Shown piece after piece: positions 1 to 9,479 of a DNA stretch of 64,000 nucleotides; position 1 is the stretch's first letter; every line of letters begins with the position of its first letter. Position numbers and translations under genes: made by a program. The notes beneath the pieces are model-generated. The model made no database searches. It saw nothing but the letters and a program-made list of their open reading frames with translations, and was not told where the DNA came from. Source of the stretch: Thereva unica (taxonomy: Eukaryota; Arthropoda; Insecta; Diptera; Therevidae); the NCBI GenBank assembly GCA_949987705.1, contig OX465283.1:134504101-134568100 (forward strand), in the 5' to 3' direction.

Positions 1-782
1 CACATTAAAGCTTGCCTCGCAAATTCAGGCCTTGGCAAAGATGGCCGCAAGGCTCGCCTCGGTCGGAATTCCGGCAATGTTGGAATTTGAATTCGGCCGA
101 GGCTGTAGTTTGATTTTGACAGTTGAACGTTTCGGTTGGGGTTTTGCTTATTGGTAGAAATAGTGCTAAAAACGGAGGAACTCTTGATTGAGTGCGTTCA
201 CTTAGTAGCACAATGTTACATTATGTGACTAATGTAACACAAAGTCGTTCAGTTAAGGTTCTATGTAAAATATTTCTGACGTTTGTAGCACAAAAAATCG
301 TTCACTTAGCAACGATGTTATGTCGTTTATGTAACATAAACCGATGAAGCTATTTTGCTTCTCCAAACGTTGCATAATGACAGTTGAAAGCTGGTCATAG
401 TAAATTTGACAGTTGTGGCATATTCCAACACATATCGTCTAGTTAAGTTTCGTTACAGAATGCAACATTCTACCCTTCTCTTTTCTTTTGTCATATTTTA
501 CATTATGTTACATTATGCCTCTAACTGAACGTAGCCATTGAAGCATATGTATGTCACTTAATTAAAAATAGCAAAGAAAACAGGCAAGCTAATTCGATTT
601 TAATCAAATGATTTTTGAATTTTATACTTTTTACGAATCCCAACGAAAATCGTTAACAAATTTGACAACTGTCATCAGCTGGACTGATTGTGTTTTGCGA
701 ATTCCGCGGACGGCTTTGCAGCTCGCCTCAAGGAAAGCTTTGAGAGGTGAGCTTTAAAGCCAGCCTGGATGTATTTCGGCCC
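1..782. repeat. MITE-like inverted-repeat debris before the gypsy element
   Basis: There is no convincing gene here. The left edge (about 6-30, AAAGCTTGCCTCGCAAA) is matched in inverted form near 735-757 (TTTGAGAGGTGAGCTTTA), suggesting one TIR element across most of the interval. A second, nested inverted pair lies at about 188-220 (GTTCACTTAGTAGCACAATG) and 505-535, the latter reading CGTTCAGTTAGAGGCATAAT on the minus strand. Several internal copies of a TAATGTAACA-like motif occur between them. I could not find clean target-site duplications, so the element boundaries are approximate. Confidence 0.4.
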
Positions 783-1111
783 AAAAGGGACTCGAGAAGC
801 TTCCAGAAGTTAAATGAAGGTGGAGCTTGGATATAAAAGCCGGTTGCAGCCGCTATCGAGTCAGTTTTGATTTGAAAGGCGATAAAAGTGTTCTAAAGTG
901 AAAACAGTGAAAAGTAGTGATTTAAAAGTGAACTATAAAGCGATAGATAGAATTTAATAGTGCGAAATATTAAATTGAAAGTGATTATAGTGAACTATAA
1001 GAATTGTGTTTGTGTTTTGGTTTGTAATAAATAAATTATTGTGTGGATAATTAAAAAAAAGTGTATTCCTTAATTAATCCTACGAATCCGTTAAGCCGTC
1101 AAAACGTAACA
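783..1111 (+). repeat. 5' LTR, lacking most of U3
   Basis: Positions 783-1111 match 6712-7039 almost base for base; the clear difference is one extra A in a poly-A run near 1055. The segment contains GATATAAAAGCC (TATA-like) near 830. It ends in CA two bases before the primer-binding site. The first ~163 bp of the 3' LTR (6549-6711) have no counterpart upstream of 783, so this LTR starts inside U3. Confidence 0.9.
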
Positions 1112-1113
1112 AT

Positions 1114-1130
1114 TGGTGTCAGAAGTGGGA
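1114..1130 (+). promoter_or_regulatory. Primer-binding site (tRNA-Leu type)
   Basis: TGGTGTCAGAAGTGGGA begins two bases after the LTR's terminal CA. It is complementary to the 3' end of eukaryotic tRNA-Leu (…TGACACCA). This primes minus-strand reverse transcription. The tRNA identity comes from remembered tRNA-Leu acceptor/T-arm sequence and was not looked up. Confidence 0.75.
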
Positions 1131-1222
1131 TTAATTAAGAGATAAGTGAAATACGGGAATTTTTAAAACAATTGTGACTGGAATTTAATTTTTGTGAGTG
1201 CGAACTAAGACATAATAATAAA

Positions 1223-2596
1223 ATGGGTCGAAAATTAGTGGATTTGCGCACTGTGGAGTTGAAAAGAGAACTAAGTAAACGGTCGTTGTCAACAGTGGGG
1301 GCTAAAAGTTCTCTAACCGCCCTGCTTCGAGAAGATATGGTGAACGAGGGTAAGGATCCTGAAACCTACATGTTTGAAGGTGAGGTAGAAGCAGAGCCAG
1401 AAGAAGCGACAGTGAGTATGGCAGAACTTTTTAAGACATTGATGGTGATGAAGGAAGCACAAGAACGGTCATCAGCGACGCAAGAACGTGCAACAGCAGA
1501 AATAAAGGAAGCGCAAGAACGATCATCAGCGGAGATCAAGGCCGAAGTGTTGGCGTTAAAAGATGAACAGAAATTGTTAACAGTAGTTCATGGGCGTTCA
1601 ATCGCAGAGCTCAAAGACTCTATGGAAGAACAGAGGAACCAGCTGAATGGCAAAATAGAAAATGTAAGGAATGATCTGGAAAATCTCGAATATTCGATCA
1701 AGGCAAATGTGAGGAATGATCTGGAAAAGCTCGAAACTTCCATAAAGGAAAATGAAGAAAAGGTAAAGATTGAACTAGAAACTGTCCGGGCCGACCTAGA
1801 AAGGGTAAAGATGTATCAGCCAGCGACGGCATCGCATGAAGTCGTCGGAGTTAGGAAACTGCAGCCACCGACTTTCGACGGGCAAAGTCCATGGCCTACT
1901 TACAAGCTCCAATTCGAAGCAGCAGCAGCCGGTAATTACTGGACCGAGGAGGAGAAAGCAATGTCCTTAACGTTAGCACTAAGGGGCATAGCAGCAGAAA
2001 TACTACAGTCAATACCTGCAGAACATCGAAACAATTACGGGTTCTTGGTTCAGGCGTTAGAAATGCGTTACGGCGATCAGCACAAGCAAGAGGTCTATCG
2101 GCTTCAACTTCGAAATAGACTTCAAAGGCCAGGAGAAACATTACAACAACTATGCGCCGACATCGAGAGGCTAGTGCATCTGGCTTATCCTAGTTTTGGT
2201 CAAGACTACATCAATGAGGTAGCAAGAGAGGCTTTCCTGAACTCTTTTACCGACCGGGACCTGCAACAGGCAGCCCGATTGGCCGGAAAGAAGAACACCG
2301 CAGAAGTTTTGGCATACGCTCTGGCATACGAGGCAGCGAAGCAAGCAACAAGGAGTGCAGTCCGCCTAAGGGAAATCCACACGACAGAGGACATTTGCAA
2401 CCGAATGAATACAACGGAAGTACGCGGTCGACTCCGATGCTGGAACTGTGGTGAACCGGGTCATCTGCAAAGGAATTGTAGAAAGCGAAGGAGAGCGGAG
2501 TCCCCCGAGAATAAGAGTGGCGCAAAGTGTTGTGAAAAATGCGGACATAGACAGAAAGGTGACCAGAGGGAGGCCGAAGAAAATGACTCCGTGTAG
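1223..2596 (+). CDS. gag: gag of Ty3/gypsy element (SAP-like N-terminus, CCHC zinc knuckle)
   Basis: This is a 457-codon capsid/nucleocapsid frame. Residues ~3-38 (LVDLRTVELKRELSKRSLST…) resemble a SAP-type helix-extended-loop-helix. A Glu/Lys-rich predicted coiled coil follows (~65-200). The retrotransposon gag domain is at ~205-385, with PPTFDGQSPWPTYKLQFE and an LRNRLQRPGETLQQL helix. A CCHC knuckle, CWNCGEPGHLQRNC, lies at ~406-419, with a second Cys-rich stretch (CCEKCGH) close to the end. The frame is intact and follows the leader 90 bp downstream of the primer-binding site. Pol lies downstream in another frame with no overlap in this copy, so the usual expression link (frameshift or reinitiation) is not obvious. 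Confidence 0.9.
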   Translation: MGRKLVDLRTVELKRELSKRSLSTVGAKSSLTALLREDMVNEGKDPETYMFEGEVEAEPEEATVSMAELFKTLMVMKEAQERSSATQERATAEIKEAQERSSAEIKAEVLALKDEQKLLTVVHGRSIAELKDSMEEQRNQLNGKIENVRNDLENLEYSIKANVRNDLEKLETSIKENEEKVKIELETVRADLERVKMYQPATASHEVVGVRKLQPPTFDGQSPWPTYKLQFEAAAAGNYWTEEEKAMSLTLALRGIAAEILQSIPAEHRNNYGFLVQALEMRYGDQHKQEVYRLQLRNRLQRPGETLQQLCADIERLVHLAYPSFGQDYINEVAREAFLNSFTDRDLQQAARLAGKKNTAEVLAYALAYEAAKQATRSAVRLREIHTTEDICNRMNTTEVRGRLRCWNCGEPGHLQRNCRKRRRAESPENKSGAKCCEKCGHRQKGDQREAEENDSV

Positions 2597-2637
2597 CCCC
2601 GTAGACAGCAGCAGGGAAACGAATAAAGACTAACTCC

Positions 2638-4119
2638 ATGGGGCGGGAGTTGGTCGGGGAAATCGAAGCCCCCGGTATCATCATCGTCACTATCAAACAA
2701 CTGCAGCGTAGTGGCGACAGCCTTGTCATCGTTGGAAAGATTGGAGCCGAAAAATGCACAATAACGGTAGATACTGGTGCTTCAAAATCTGTCATCCGGG
2801 CTGACTTGGTCGGTAATAAGTGGCTGAAAGACACATGCCAATACAGACTGAAAACTGCAACAGGAGAGCCAGTACGAGTACACGGGGAAACTATGTTGGA
2901 TGTGGTTCTCGCAGACACCGGATTTTCACACTCGTTCCTGGTAGCTGATATAACAGACGAGTGTATTCTGGGACTGGACTTTATGAAAACACATAAAATT
3001 CTACTGGACATCGGAGAGGAAATACTGAGATATGACAACAAGGAGATTCCCATGGCCATAGGATCCACGTGTTTTTCGCAGCTGAAAGTCGTCGTTCGAG
3101 AAGATACCGTGCTTCCTCCGTGCGCTGAGAAATTGGTGCGAGCAATAGTCGATGGTGATCCCGGGAGCTACCGATTCTATCTTATCGAACCAGAGAAAAC
3201 GGAACAGGCCAAAAGTATAGCAATTGGAAAATGTCTGGTGAGCATCGATGACAAAAGGGAGGTGTTCATGAGAGTGCTAAATACCAACGAGCGCGAAATA
3301 CGATTGAAGAAGGATACGGTTTTGGGGAAAGGAGAACCGGCAGAACAGATTACATTAGTGGAGTGCGCTCACACGGAACCGGTGGCAAAACCAAAGCCAA
3401 AGGCCACGAAATTGGTAAACACCGTGCTCTCAAGTAGTTGTCTTGAGAAAAACCAGTATCTCCAGGCAAGAACATTAGTGGAGGATTTTAGTGATATCTT
3501 CGCCATGAGAGATGATGATTTTGGAAAAACGAACATCGTCCAACATAGGATCGACACCAGAGATGCCCAGCCAATCAAGCAACCGCCGAGAAGACTACCA
3601 CTAGCCAAGCGGGAAGAAGCAGCCAATATGATTGAGGACATGAGAAGACAAGGCCTTATAGAGGAGTCGAAAAGCCCTTGGATGTCTCCCGTGGTCCTAG
3701 TCAGAAAGAAAGATGGCAGCACAAGGTTTTGCGTGGATTATCGACGGTTAAATGACATCACTAAAAAGGATAGCTACCCATTACCTCGTATCGATGACAC
3801 TCTGGATACTCTCTCTGGAGCTCAATGGTTTTCTACCCTGGACCTTAAGAGCGGCTACTGGCAAGTCGAAATTCACCCCGAGGACCGCGAAAAGACAGGC
3901 TTCTCTGTAGGACACGGCTTGTGGCAGTTTACAGTTATGCCGTTTGGACTGTGTAATGCTCCAGCAACATTCGAACGACTGATGGAATGCGTTTTGCGAG
4001 GACTGTCTGGTTTATTTGGACGATATCATCGTCGTTGGAAAAAGTTTCGAGGAACATCTGGGAAATTTACGAGAGGTTTTCCAAAAGTTGAGAACTGCCC
4101 AACTGAAACTCAGCCCTAA
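2638..4119 (+). pseudogene. pol: pol, first part: protease and N-terminal reverse transcriptase (frameshifted)
   Basis: The aspartic protease motif VDTGASKSVI lies near residues 43-52, with the paired ILGLDFM strand ~65 residues later. The RT domain follows: LIEESKSPWMSPVVLVRKKD, FCVDYRRLND, YPLPRIDDTL, FSTLDLKSGYWQVEI and MPFGLCNAPATFERLM. The frame is then lost just upstream of the active site, and the YLDD motif is read only in another frame (around 4008-4030). The last ~35 residues (GRYHRRWKKF…) are therefore out-of-frame sequence, not RT. A short deletion whose length is not a multiple of three is the simplest cause. As it stands this copy cannot make active RT. Confidence 0.88.
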
Positions 4120-5026
4120 AAAGTGCGTGCTGTTCAGTGACCAAGTCAACTATCTCGGACATGTGGTTTCATCCAATGGAGTTCAAACAGATCCGGAGAA
4201 AATAGCAGCAGTTAAGAATTGGCCCACACCGAAGGATAAACATGAACTTCGAAGCTTCTTGGGACTTGCCACCTATTATAGACGTTTTGTCAGGAACTTT
4301 GCCGACATAGCTAAGGAATTACATAAACTGACAGAAAAAGGAAGACCATTTATCTGGACAGAAAAATGCGAGGAAAGTTTCAAGACACTAAAGCAAGGAC
4401 TTTGCCAAGCACCAATACTTACATATCCGAAGCCAGGGGAAAAATTCATATTGGACACAGATGCGAGTAATGTCGGAATTGGTGCAGTGCTATCACAAAA
4501 CTTCGAAGGGCAGGAAAAGGTCATAGCTTACTACAGTAGAGCGCTGTCAAAATCGGAGCGGAATTACTGCGTCACAAGGAGAGAACTGTTGGCAATCGTG
4601 GACTCAACTAAGCACTTCCACAAGTATCTCTATGGGCAAAACTTCATCCTTCTAACGGATCATGCAGCATTAAAATGGCTGATGCAATTTAAAAATCCTG
4701 AAGGACAAGTGGCAAGATGGATCGAGAGACTTCAGTCCTACGACTTTAATATAGGCCACAGAAAGGGAAGAAACCATGGAAATGCAGATGCACTCTCCCG
4801 GCGACCATGCGTACCAGACTGCAAACATTGTGGGCGTATTGAGGAAAAGTGTCAAAGGACGACCGTTGAGCCAACGACAGGATGGGACGACCAGGGACTC
4901 CGAGACGCCCAACGTGACGACCCAGATATTTCTTCGATTCTGGCATGGAAGGAATACGAGGAGAAGCCTGAATGGAAGGATATTGCAGAGAGAAGCGAAA
5001 CCCTGAAGAGCTATTGTTCCCAATGA
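4016..5026 (+). pseudogene. pol: pol, second part: RT active-site region and RNase H
   Basis: Reading resumes at the RT active site (…DDIIVVG, preceded by Tyr-Leu in the same frame). It continues through the RT thumb, NYLGHVVSSNGVQTDPEKI and LRSFLGLATYYRRFV. The RNase H domain follows with ILDTDASNVGIGAVLSQ, YYSRALSKSERNY, REllaIV and LLTDHAALKWL. The frame stops at 5024-5026 only because a TIR element was inserted there: the TGA is made by the element's first bases after CAA. Across the insertion the protein would continue directly into the integrase part. The Met at 4016 is not a natural start. Confidence 0.88.
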
Positions 5027-5343
5027 GGCTTGTTACACGGCATAACACTTTCTGCTGTAACAAACCGGTTTGTGCGTGTTATACGAATTTCACGATAAAC
5101 TGAGTGTTCTGCATTTTTTCGTGTAACAATTCTGTTGTCTATGTAGCTGTGTACAAACTTTAAGTCATTTTCGTAGACCCCGAGAATGAAATTATGATTG
5201 TGTTAGTGTGTTGCTCTGTGCAGTCGAGAATTTTTTGGGATGCACAAGTAACAAACTTCCCCGCGACCCCTTGCCTATAAAACCGGTTTATTGGAATTAT
5301 TGGAAGTGTTGATGGAAGAAATGTTATGCCGTGTAACTTGCCT
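5026..5343. mobile_element. 318-bp TIR element (MITE) inserted in gypsy pol
   Basis: The ends are inverted repeats: AGGCTTGTTACACGGCATAA at the left and, on the opposite strand at the right, AGGCAAGTTACACGGCATAA. They are flanked by a 5-bp direct duplication CAATG (5021-5025 and 5344-5348). Removing the element plus one CAATG restores the pol reading frame across the junction, which fixes the borders. The inside is non-coding and carries CCTATAAAACCGG near 5273. The superfamily is uncertain; a 5-bp duplication fits few of the common DNA transposon groups. Confidence 0.85.
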
Positions 5344-6537
5344 CAATGGGATTCATTGCACATCGAGCGAGGAGTGTTAAAGCGCAAATGGGAAACCGCT
5401 GACGGTACCTCTCACCGAATGCAGGTGTTAGTCCCTCGCAGTAGAATAAGAGATATTCTCGAGGAGTGTCATAATGGCGCATCAGGAGGACATCTGGGAG
5501 TCAATAAAACTTTGGCAAAAATAAGAGATAGATTCTATTGGCTTCACATGCGGGACGATGTTACAGACTGGTGCCGTAAATGCACAATTTGTGCCAGCAG
5601 CAAAGGCCCTCGAGTAAAAACAAAAGGAGAAATGCAGCAATACAACGTGGGAGCCCCATTTGAAAGAATTGCAATCGATGTGGCGGGACCTTTTCCAGCA
5701 TCAGACCGAGGGAATCGTTACATTTTGGTGGTTATGGACTACTTCAGTAAGTGGCCCGAAGCATATGCCATTCCAAACCAGGAAGCAATCACTGTTGCAG
5801 AGGAATTAGTGAATAATTGGATCTGCAGATTTGGTGTTCCTCATGAGCTTCATTCTGACCAAGGGAGAAATTTCGAATCTCAAGTTTTTCAAGAAGTATG
5901 TAAGATACTCGGAATGAAGAAGACCAGGACGACGCCTCTTCATCCCCAATCCGATGGAATGGTAGAACGATTCAACAGGACAATGCTAGAGCACTTAAGG
6001 AAAGTCGTTAGCGAGCACCAGCGCGACTGGGACAGTTATATCCCTATTTTTCTAATGGCATACCGGACAGCAGTTCATAATTCCACAGGACAAACCCCTT
6101 CTAGTGTGATTTTTGGAAGACAAATCCGGCTGCCAAGCGACTTGAAATTTGGGACACCTGTGGAAAGCAACGAATCTACTGGCGGTTATACAGGTGAACT
6201 TCGTGATAGACTTGCAGATATCCACCAGCTCGCAAGGAGGAATCTCAAGATAGCCAGTGACAGGATGAGAACAAGGTACGACCTCCGAGCAAACTGTAGC
6301 AGATTCCAGGAAGGTGACCTCGTTTGGCTGTTCAACCCTCGAAGACGGAAAGGCAAGTCTCCGAAACTTCAGCGTCAGTGGGAGGGGCCCTATAAAATCC
6401 TAACACGGATCAACGATGTGGTCTACAGGATTCAACAAGGACCCAAAGCAAAGAAGATGATTGTGCACATAGACAGGCTGTGCCCATATCATCAGCCGGA
6501 TCCAGGATGGACAACTGTTCGGGACGAACAGTCCTAA
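5344..6537 (+). pseudogene. pol: pol, third part: integrase
   Basis: The frame open to 6537 has its first ATG (5326) inside the inserted element; the gypsy sequence itself begins at 5344. The HHCC zinc-binding domain is visible (HNGASGGHLGV…HMRDDVTDWCRKCTIC). The DDE core follows: IAIDVAGPFP for the first Asp, ELHSDQGRNFES for the second, and PQSDGMVERFNRTM for the Glu. The C-terminal part (GDLVWLFNPRRRKGKSPKL, WEGPYKI, IVHIDRLCPYH) is the GPY/F-type tail common in Ty3/gypsy integrases. No inactivating change is seen within integrase. It is followed directly by the purine-rich tract and the 3' LTR. Confidence 0.88.
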
Positions 6538-7039
6538 GAAGGGGGCAGTGTGATGATTTACGCGCCATCTGTTGGTTAAAAATCTGAATCAACGATTGCC
6601 GTTAACGTCTCTGGTTGTTGTCTGAACTAATGACTTATGTACTAAACTGAAATTAGAACGCGCGATAAGTGAAGACAACTTCAAGGAAAAGAACATGCCA
6701 CTAGGCTCGAGAAAAGGGACTCGAGAAGCTTCCAGAAGTTAAATGAAGGTGGAGCTTGGATATAAAAGCCGGTTGCAGCCGCTATCGAGTCAGTTTTGAT
6801 TTGAAAGGCGATAAAAGTGTTCTAAAGTGAAAACAGTGAAAAGTAGTGATTTAAAAGTGAACTATAAAGCGATAGATAGAATTTAATAGTGCGAAATATT
6901 AAATTGAAAGTGATTATAGTGAACTATAAGAATTGTGTTTGTGTTTTGGTTTGTAATAAATAAATTATTGTGTGGATAATTAAAAAAAGTGTATTCCTTA
7001 ATTAATCCTACGAATCCGTTAAGCCGTCAAAACGTAACA
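6536..7039 (+). repeat. Polypurine tract and complete 3' LTR
   Basis: The purine tract AAGAAGGGGGCAG (about 6536-6548) precedes an LTR beginning TGTGATGATTTACGCGCC at 6549 and ending …AACGTAACA at 7039 (TG…CA, about 491 bp). It includes the U3 part missing from the 5' copy, a TATA-like GGATATAAAAGCC near 6760, and the same leader-like sequence as 850-1111. Confidence 0.85.
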
Positions 7040-7189
7040 ATATGTATGCAGAAATGCTCAGCTTTATTTCTCCGCTGTTGACTTGCGTCATGTATCCTAC
7101 TGGGCACAGTCAATTTGTTGCAGCTAAATACTTCGAGATCCCAGTGCATTTTTAATACGCTTTTATTAGCTTCACTTGTAACTATGTAA

Positions 7190-7790
7190 CAAAATCTTGG
7201 AAGTTAAATTTGACCCACTTCCCGGTTTCCGATTAAGCTGAAATTTTGCATACATGTTTAGTTTGGATGACAATGCAATCTGACCATTTTAAAAAAAATC
7301 AAGATGGCGGTTCCAAGATGGCGGCCGAATTTGCCAATTGTGCTCTCCGACCCCCGATATGGGTATCTAATGAAAGGGTATGACAAGTAGAATACAATTT
7401 ACTATGTGGCGTCATTCAAAATTCAAAATAGCGACTAGCACAAAATGGCGGACTATGGCTTTCTTTACAACCCACTCGTCATGTGCATCTAATGAAAGGA
7501 TATGACAAGTAGAATACTATTATCTATGTGGAGTCACTCCAAATTCAAAATGGCGGCCGAAACAAAATGACGACGAACCCAAAATGTGGATCACCTTTTT
7601 CTTTACAACGCGCTTGGTATGGGTATCAAATAAAAGCTTATGAAGAGTGTAGTACAGTAAGCTGAGTGACATCATTTTAAATCGATGAGTCATAAGGTAA
7701 CGGAGAATTTGCTGATAACTTTTTTGCGAATGACTCCCAGGGTATACCGATTTATAAGACGTTGTCACGTCAATAGACTAAAAAGTAGAA
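7190..7790 (+). repeat. Dispersed repeat with ~120-bp internal units (GGGTATCAAATGAAAGG family), locus 1
   Basis: A lead-in TTTGACCCACTTCC…CAATGCAATCTGACCATTTT is followed by about three imperfect units. Each contains GGGTATC(A/T)AATGAAAGG, ATGACAAGTAGAATAC and AAAATGGCGG, spaced ~117-137 bp (near 7366, 7483, 7620). The same sequence occurs at 27840-28340 and 36590-37080 inside the Helitrons, and inverted at 17820-18400 and 22500-23020. Frames across it are by-products of the repeats and not genes. Confidence 0.8.
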
Positions 7791-8150
7791 AATAAAAAAA
7801 ATAGTTTAAAAAAACTAAAAAATACGCTTTTATTTTAAAATGAACTGAAAAGTAAAAAATAATTTTGAATGTAAAGTTTTTATTGCTTCAGCTAGTATAT
7901 GGAAACAACCTACCTTTCAAAATTTAAAAAAGCGTGGGGCGAAAAGTTCCGATGTTAATAAAATATGTGGCATATATATGAATATAGGTAAAGAGCCCCA
8001 CGCTTTTTTACATTTTGAAAGGTAGGTTGTTTCTATATACTAGCTGAAGCAATAAAAACTTTACATTCAAAATTATTTTTTACTTTTCAGTTCATTTTAA
8101 AATAAAAGCGTATTTTCTAGTTTTTTTAAACTATTTTTTTTTATCTCACT
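7790..8150. repeat. Long palindrome, ~150-bp arms
   Basis: The left arm, about 7790-7940, ends AAAAAAGCGTGGGGC. The right arm, about 7995-8150, begins GCCCCACGCTTTTTT and is its near-perfect reverse complement, including GAAAGGTAGGTTGTTT and GCTTCAGCTAGTATA. The spacer is ~54 bp. A transcript would fold into a long hairpin. The left arm also follows the repeat array at 28380-28500 and 37115-37240, so this palindrome is a more complete version of the same family's end. Confidence 0.85.
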
Positions 8151-8781
8151 CTTTCTACTACTGTTCGACCCGACATATCTGCTATCGTGTTTAACTCGGT
8201 TCTTCTTGTTTGCGTTAATAAAGCAAGAAATCTTGGGGTGGTACTGAATAGCAGCATGACCTGCTGCCATCGCATTAGTTTTATTGTTAGTAAAGGCACC
8301 TGTCTAAACTTCGTCATTGAGGCTTGTTGAAAAGGAATGTGCGTATGAGTTTGCTTAAAGCCTTACTACCGCGTTTAACGATTGTTTACATTTTGTTTAT
8401 ATGTTACGCCGTTTTGACCACATTTCACCTTACTCGAACTCCGTTTTGGGCTATTCTCTTAGTGACTTCTGGGACTTCTGCGACTGTTTCACGGTATCCC
8501 ACAGGAGCTCAAACCTGCATAGCTTAACCAGTTTGTGCAGCTCTTGTAATCTCTCAGAAATAATAATTTAATAATTTCGCGATTCTGGTCGTTAATTAGT
8601 CATCGCTCTTACTTTGTCTTTGCAGCATAGCTTTGGAGCTTTGGAGCCCCCTAAATTATATTAAATTAAATTCGAATCAACTTATATCACCCCGGCCTGC
8701 GGGATCATAATACATTTCCAAAGTGGCCCGCGATACCATTTGGGTTTGCCACCCATGTTCTAGCTGATCACTCTTATTATT
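8151..8781. other. Non-coding interval, no feature recognised
   Basis: No host gene is recognised here. A 67-codon frame at 8324-8527 has no recognisable motif and no promoter context, so I treat it as chance. The sequence is AT-rich and unrelated by eye to the other repeats in the window. Confidence 0.5.
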
Positions 8782-9250
8782 AGCCGCGTTCTTTTTACAC
8801 CGTGATCCAGATCAGATCAGCCAAGCATAAAAGAACGGAATTGGATCATGGAAGAAATTTAGTTTTTTACAGTTGTAGTTCTGATTTTTTATATGTTCTG
8901 TCGCATTTTATATCAGTCTCTAAAACTTATTAAAAATATTTCTGATTTAAAAAGAATTTATAAAAATGTTTAATTGACTTCCAAAATTAACAAAAAGCAA
9001 CTTTCAATAATTTTTCCAAATAAATTTATGAAATTTATCAGAGCTACCAACCCTTAAAATTAAAGAAAACAGAACAAAATTATAAAAGCTCTGGATTTTC
9101 CAATGAGATGTGTCTTGGATATGGTTGTTACACCAGCTATTTTTGTATCACAGATTTTAATCCAAATCTTTTTTGGATCAAGTTGTTGTTGTTGGTTTGC
9201 TTGAATGTTAATGATCTGAGTGGGATCACGGTGTAAAAAGAACGCAGCTA
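8782..9250. mobile_element. TIR element (~470 bp MITE)
   Basis: The left end AGCCGCGTTCTTTTTACACC…GTGATCC is mirrored at the right by GGATCACGGTGTAAAAAGAA…CGCAGCT. The TIRs are about 30 bp with a few mismatches. Both flanks are TTATTAT-type sequence, consistent with a 6-8-bp duplication whose phase is ambiguous because the site is itself repetitive. The interior is AT-rich and non-coding. Confidence 0.7.
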
Positions 9251-9321
9251 TTATTATGCTTGCTGCTTGAGCTTAGACTTTCACATGTGCATAAATCAAC
9301 AGGAAACTATCTTGCATCCCC

Positions 9322-9478
9322 TAATGCGCCCATTACACGTTCATCAAGCGTTAATCAATCCCAGTCAAAATATACAGAAAATTACGTCAGTCATCACTTT
9401 AAACGGTAGGTTTTCCGTCAGTCATAGCAGTGACTGCGGCAAAACTGACAGCAAAACCTATCGTCTAATGGGCGCCTA
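9322..9478. mobile_element. Short TIR element (~155 bp)
   Basis: The ends read GCGCCCATTACACG at the left and, on the opposite strand at the right, GCGCCCATTAGACG. The inside has diverged inverted matches (GGTAGGTTTTCC and AAAACCTATCG). No coding potential is seen and no clear target duplication was found. Confidence 0.45.
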
Positions 9479-9479
9479 A

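Larger units (their letters stand above)
783..7039 (+). mobile_element. Ty3/gypsy LTR retrotransposon, 5'-truncated and disrupted
   Basis: The order is LTR, primer-binding site, gag, protease, RT, RNase H, integrase, polypurine tract, LTR, which is the Ty3/gypsy (Metaviridae) arrangement. No envelope reading frame follows integrase. The primer-binding site matches the 3' end of tRNA-Leu, which is used by some insect lineages such as the mdg3/micropia group; that lineage placement is an inference. The element cannot be autonomous: the 5' LTR lacks its first ~160 bp, pol has a frameshift just before the RT active site, and a 318-bp TIR element interrupts pol before integrase. The two LTRs are otherwise almost identical over about 328 bp, so the insertion or its last LTR homogenisation is recent. 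Confidence 0.93.

Noticed and set aside
2247..3068. 273-codon minus-strand frame
   Set aside because: It lies antisense over gag and protease, which have clear motifs; it has none of its own.
1223..6537. An endogenous retrovirus with an envelope gene
   Set aside because: Only gag and pol are present; integrase is followed within a few bases by the purine tract and the 3' LTR, leaving no room for env.
7190..7790. CRISPR-like array
   Set aside because: Units are ~120 bp, imperfect and without unique spacers, and all context is eukaryotic.
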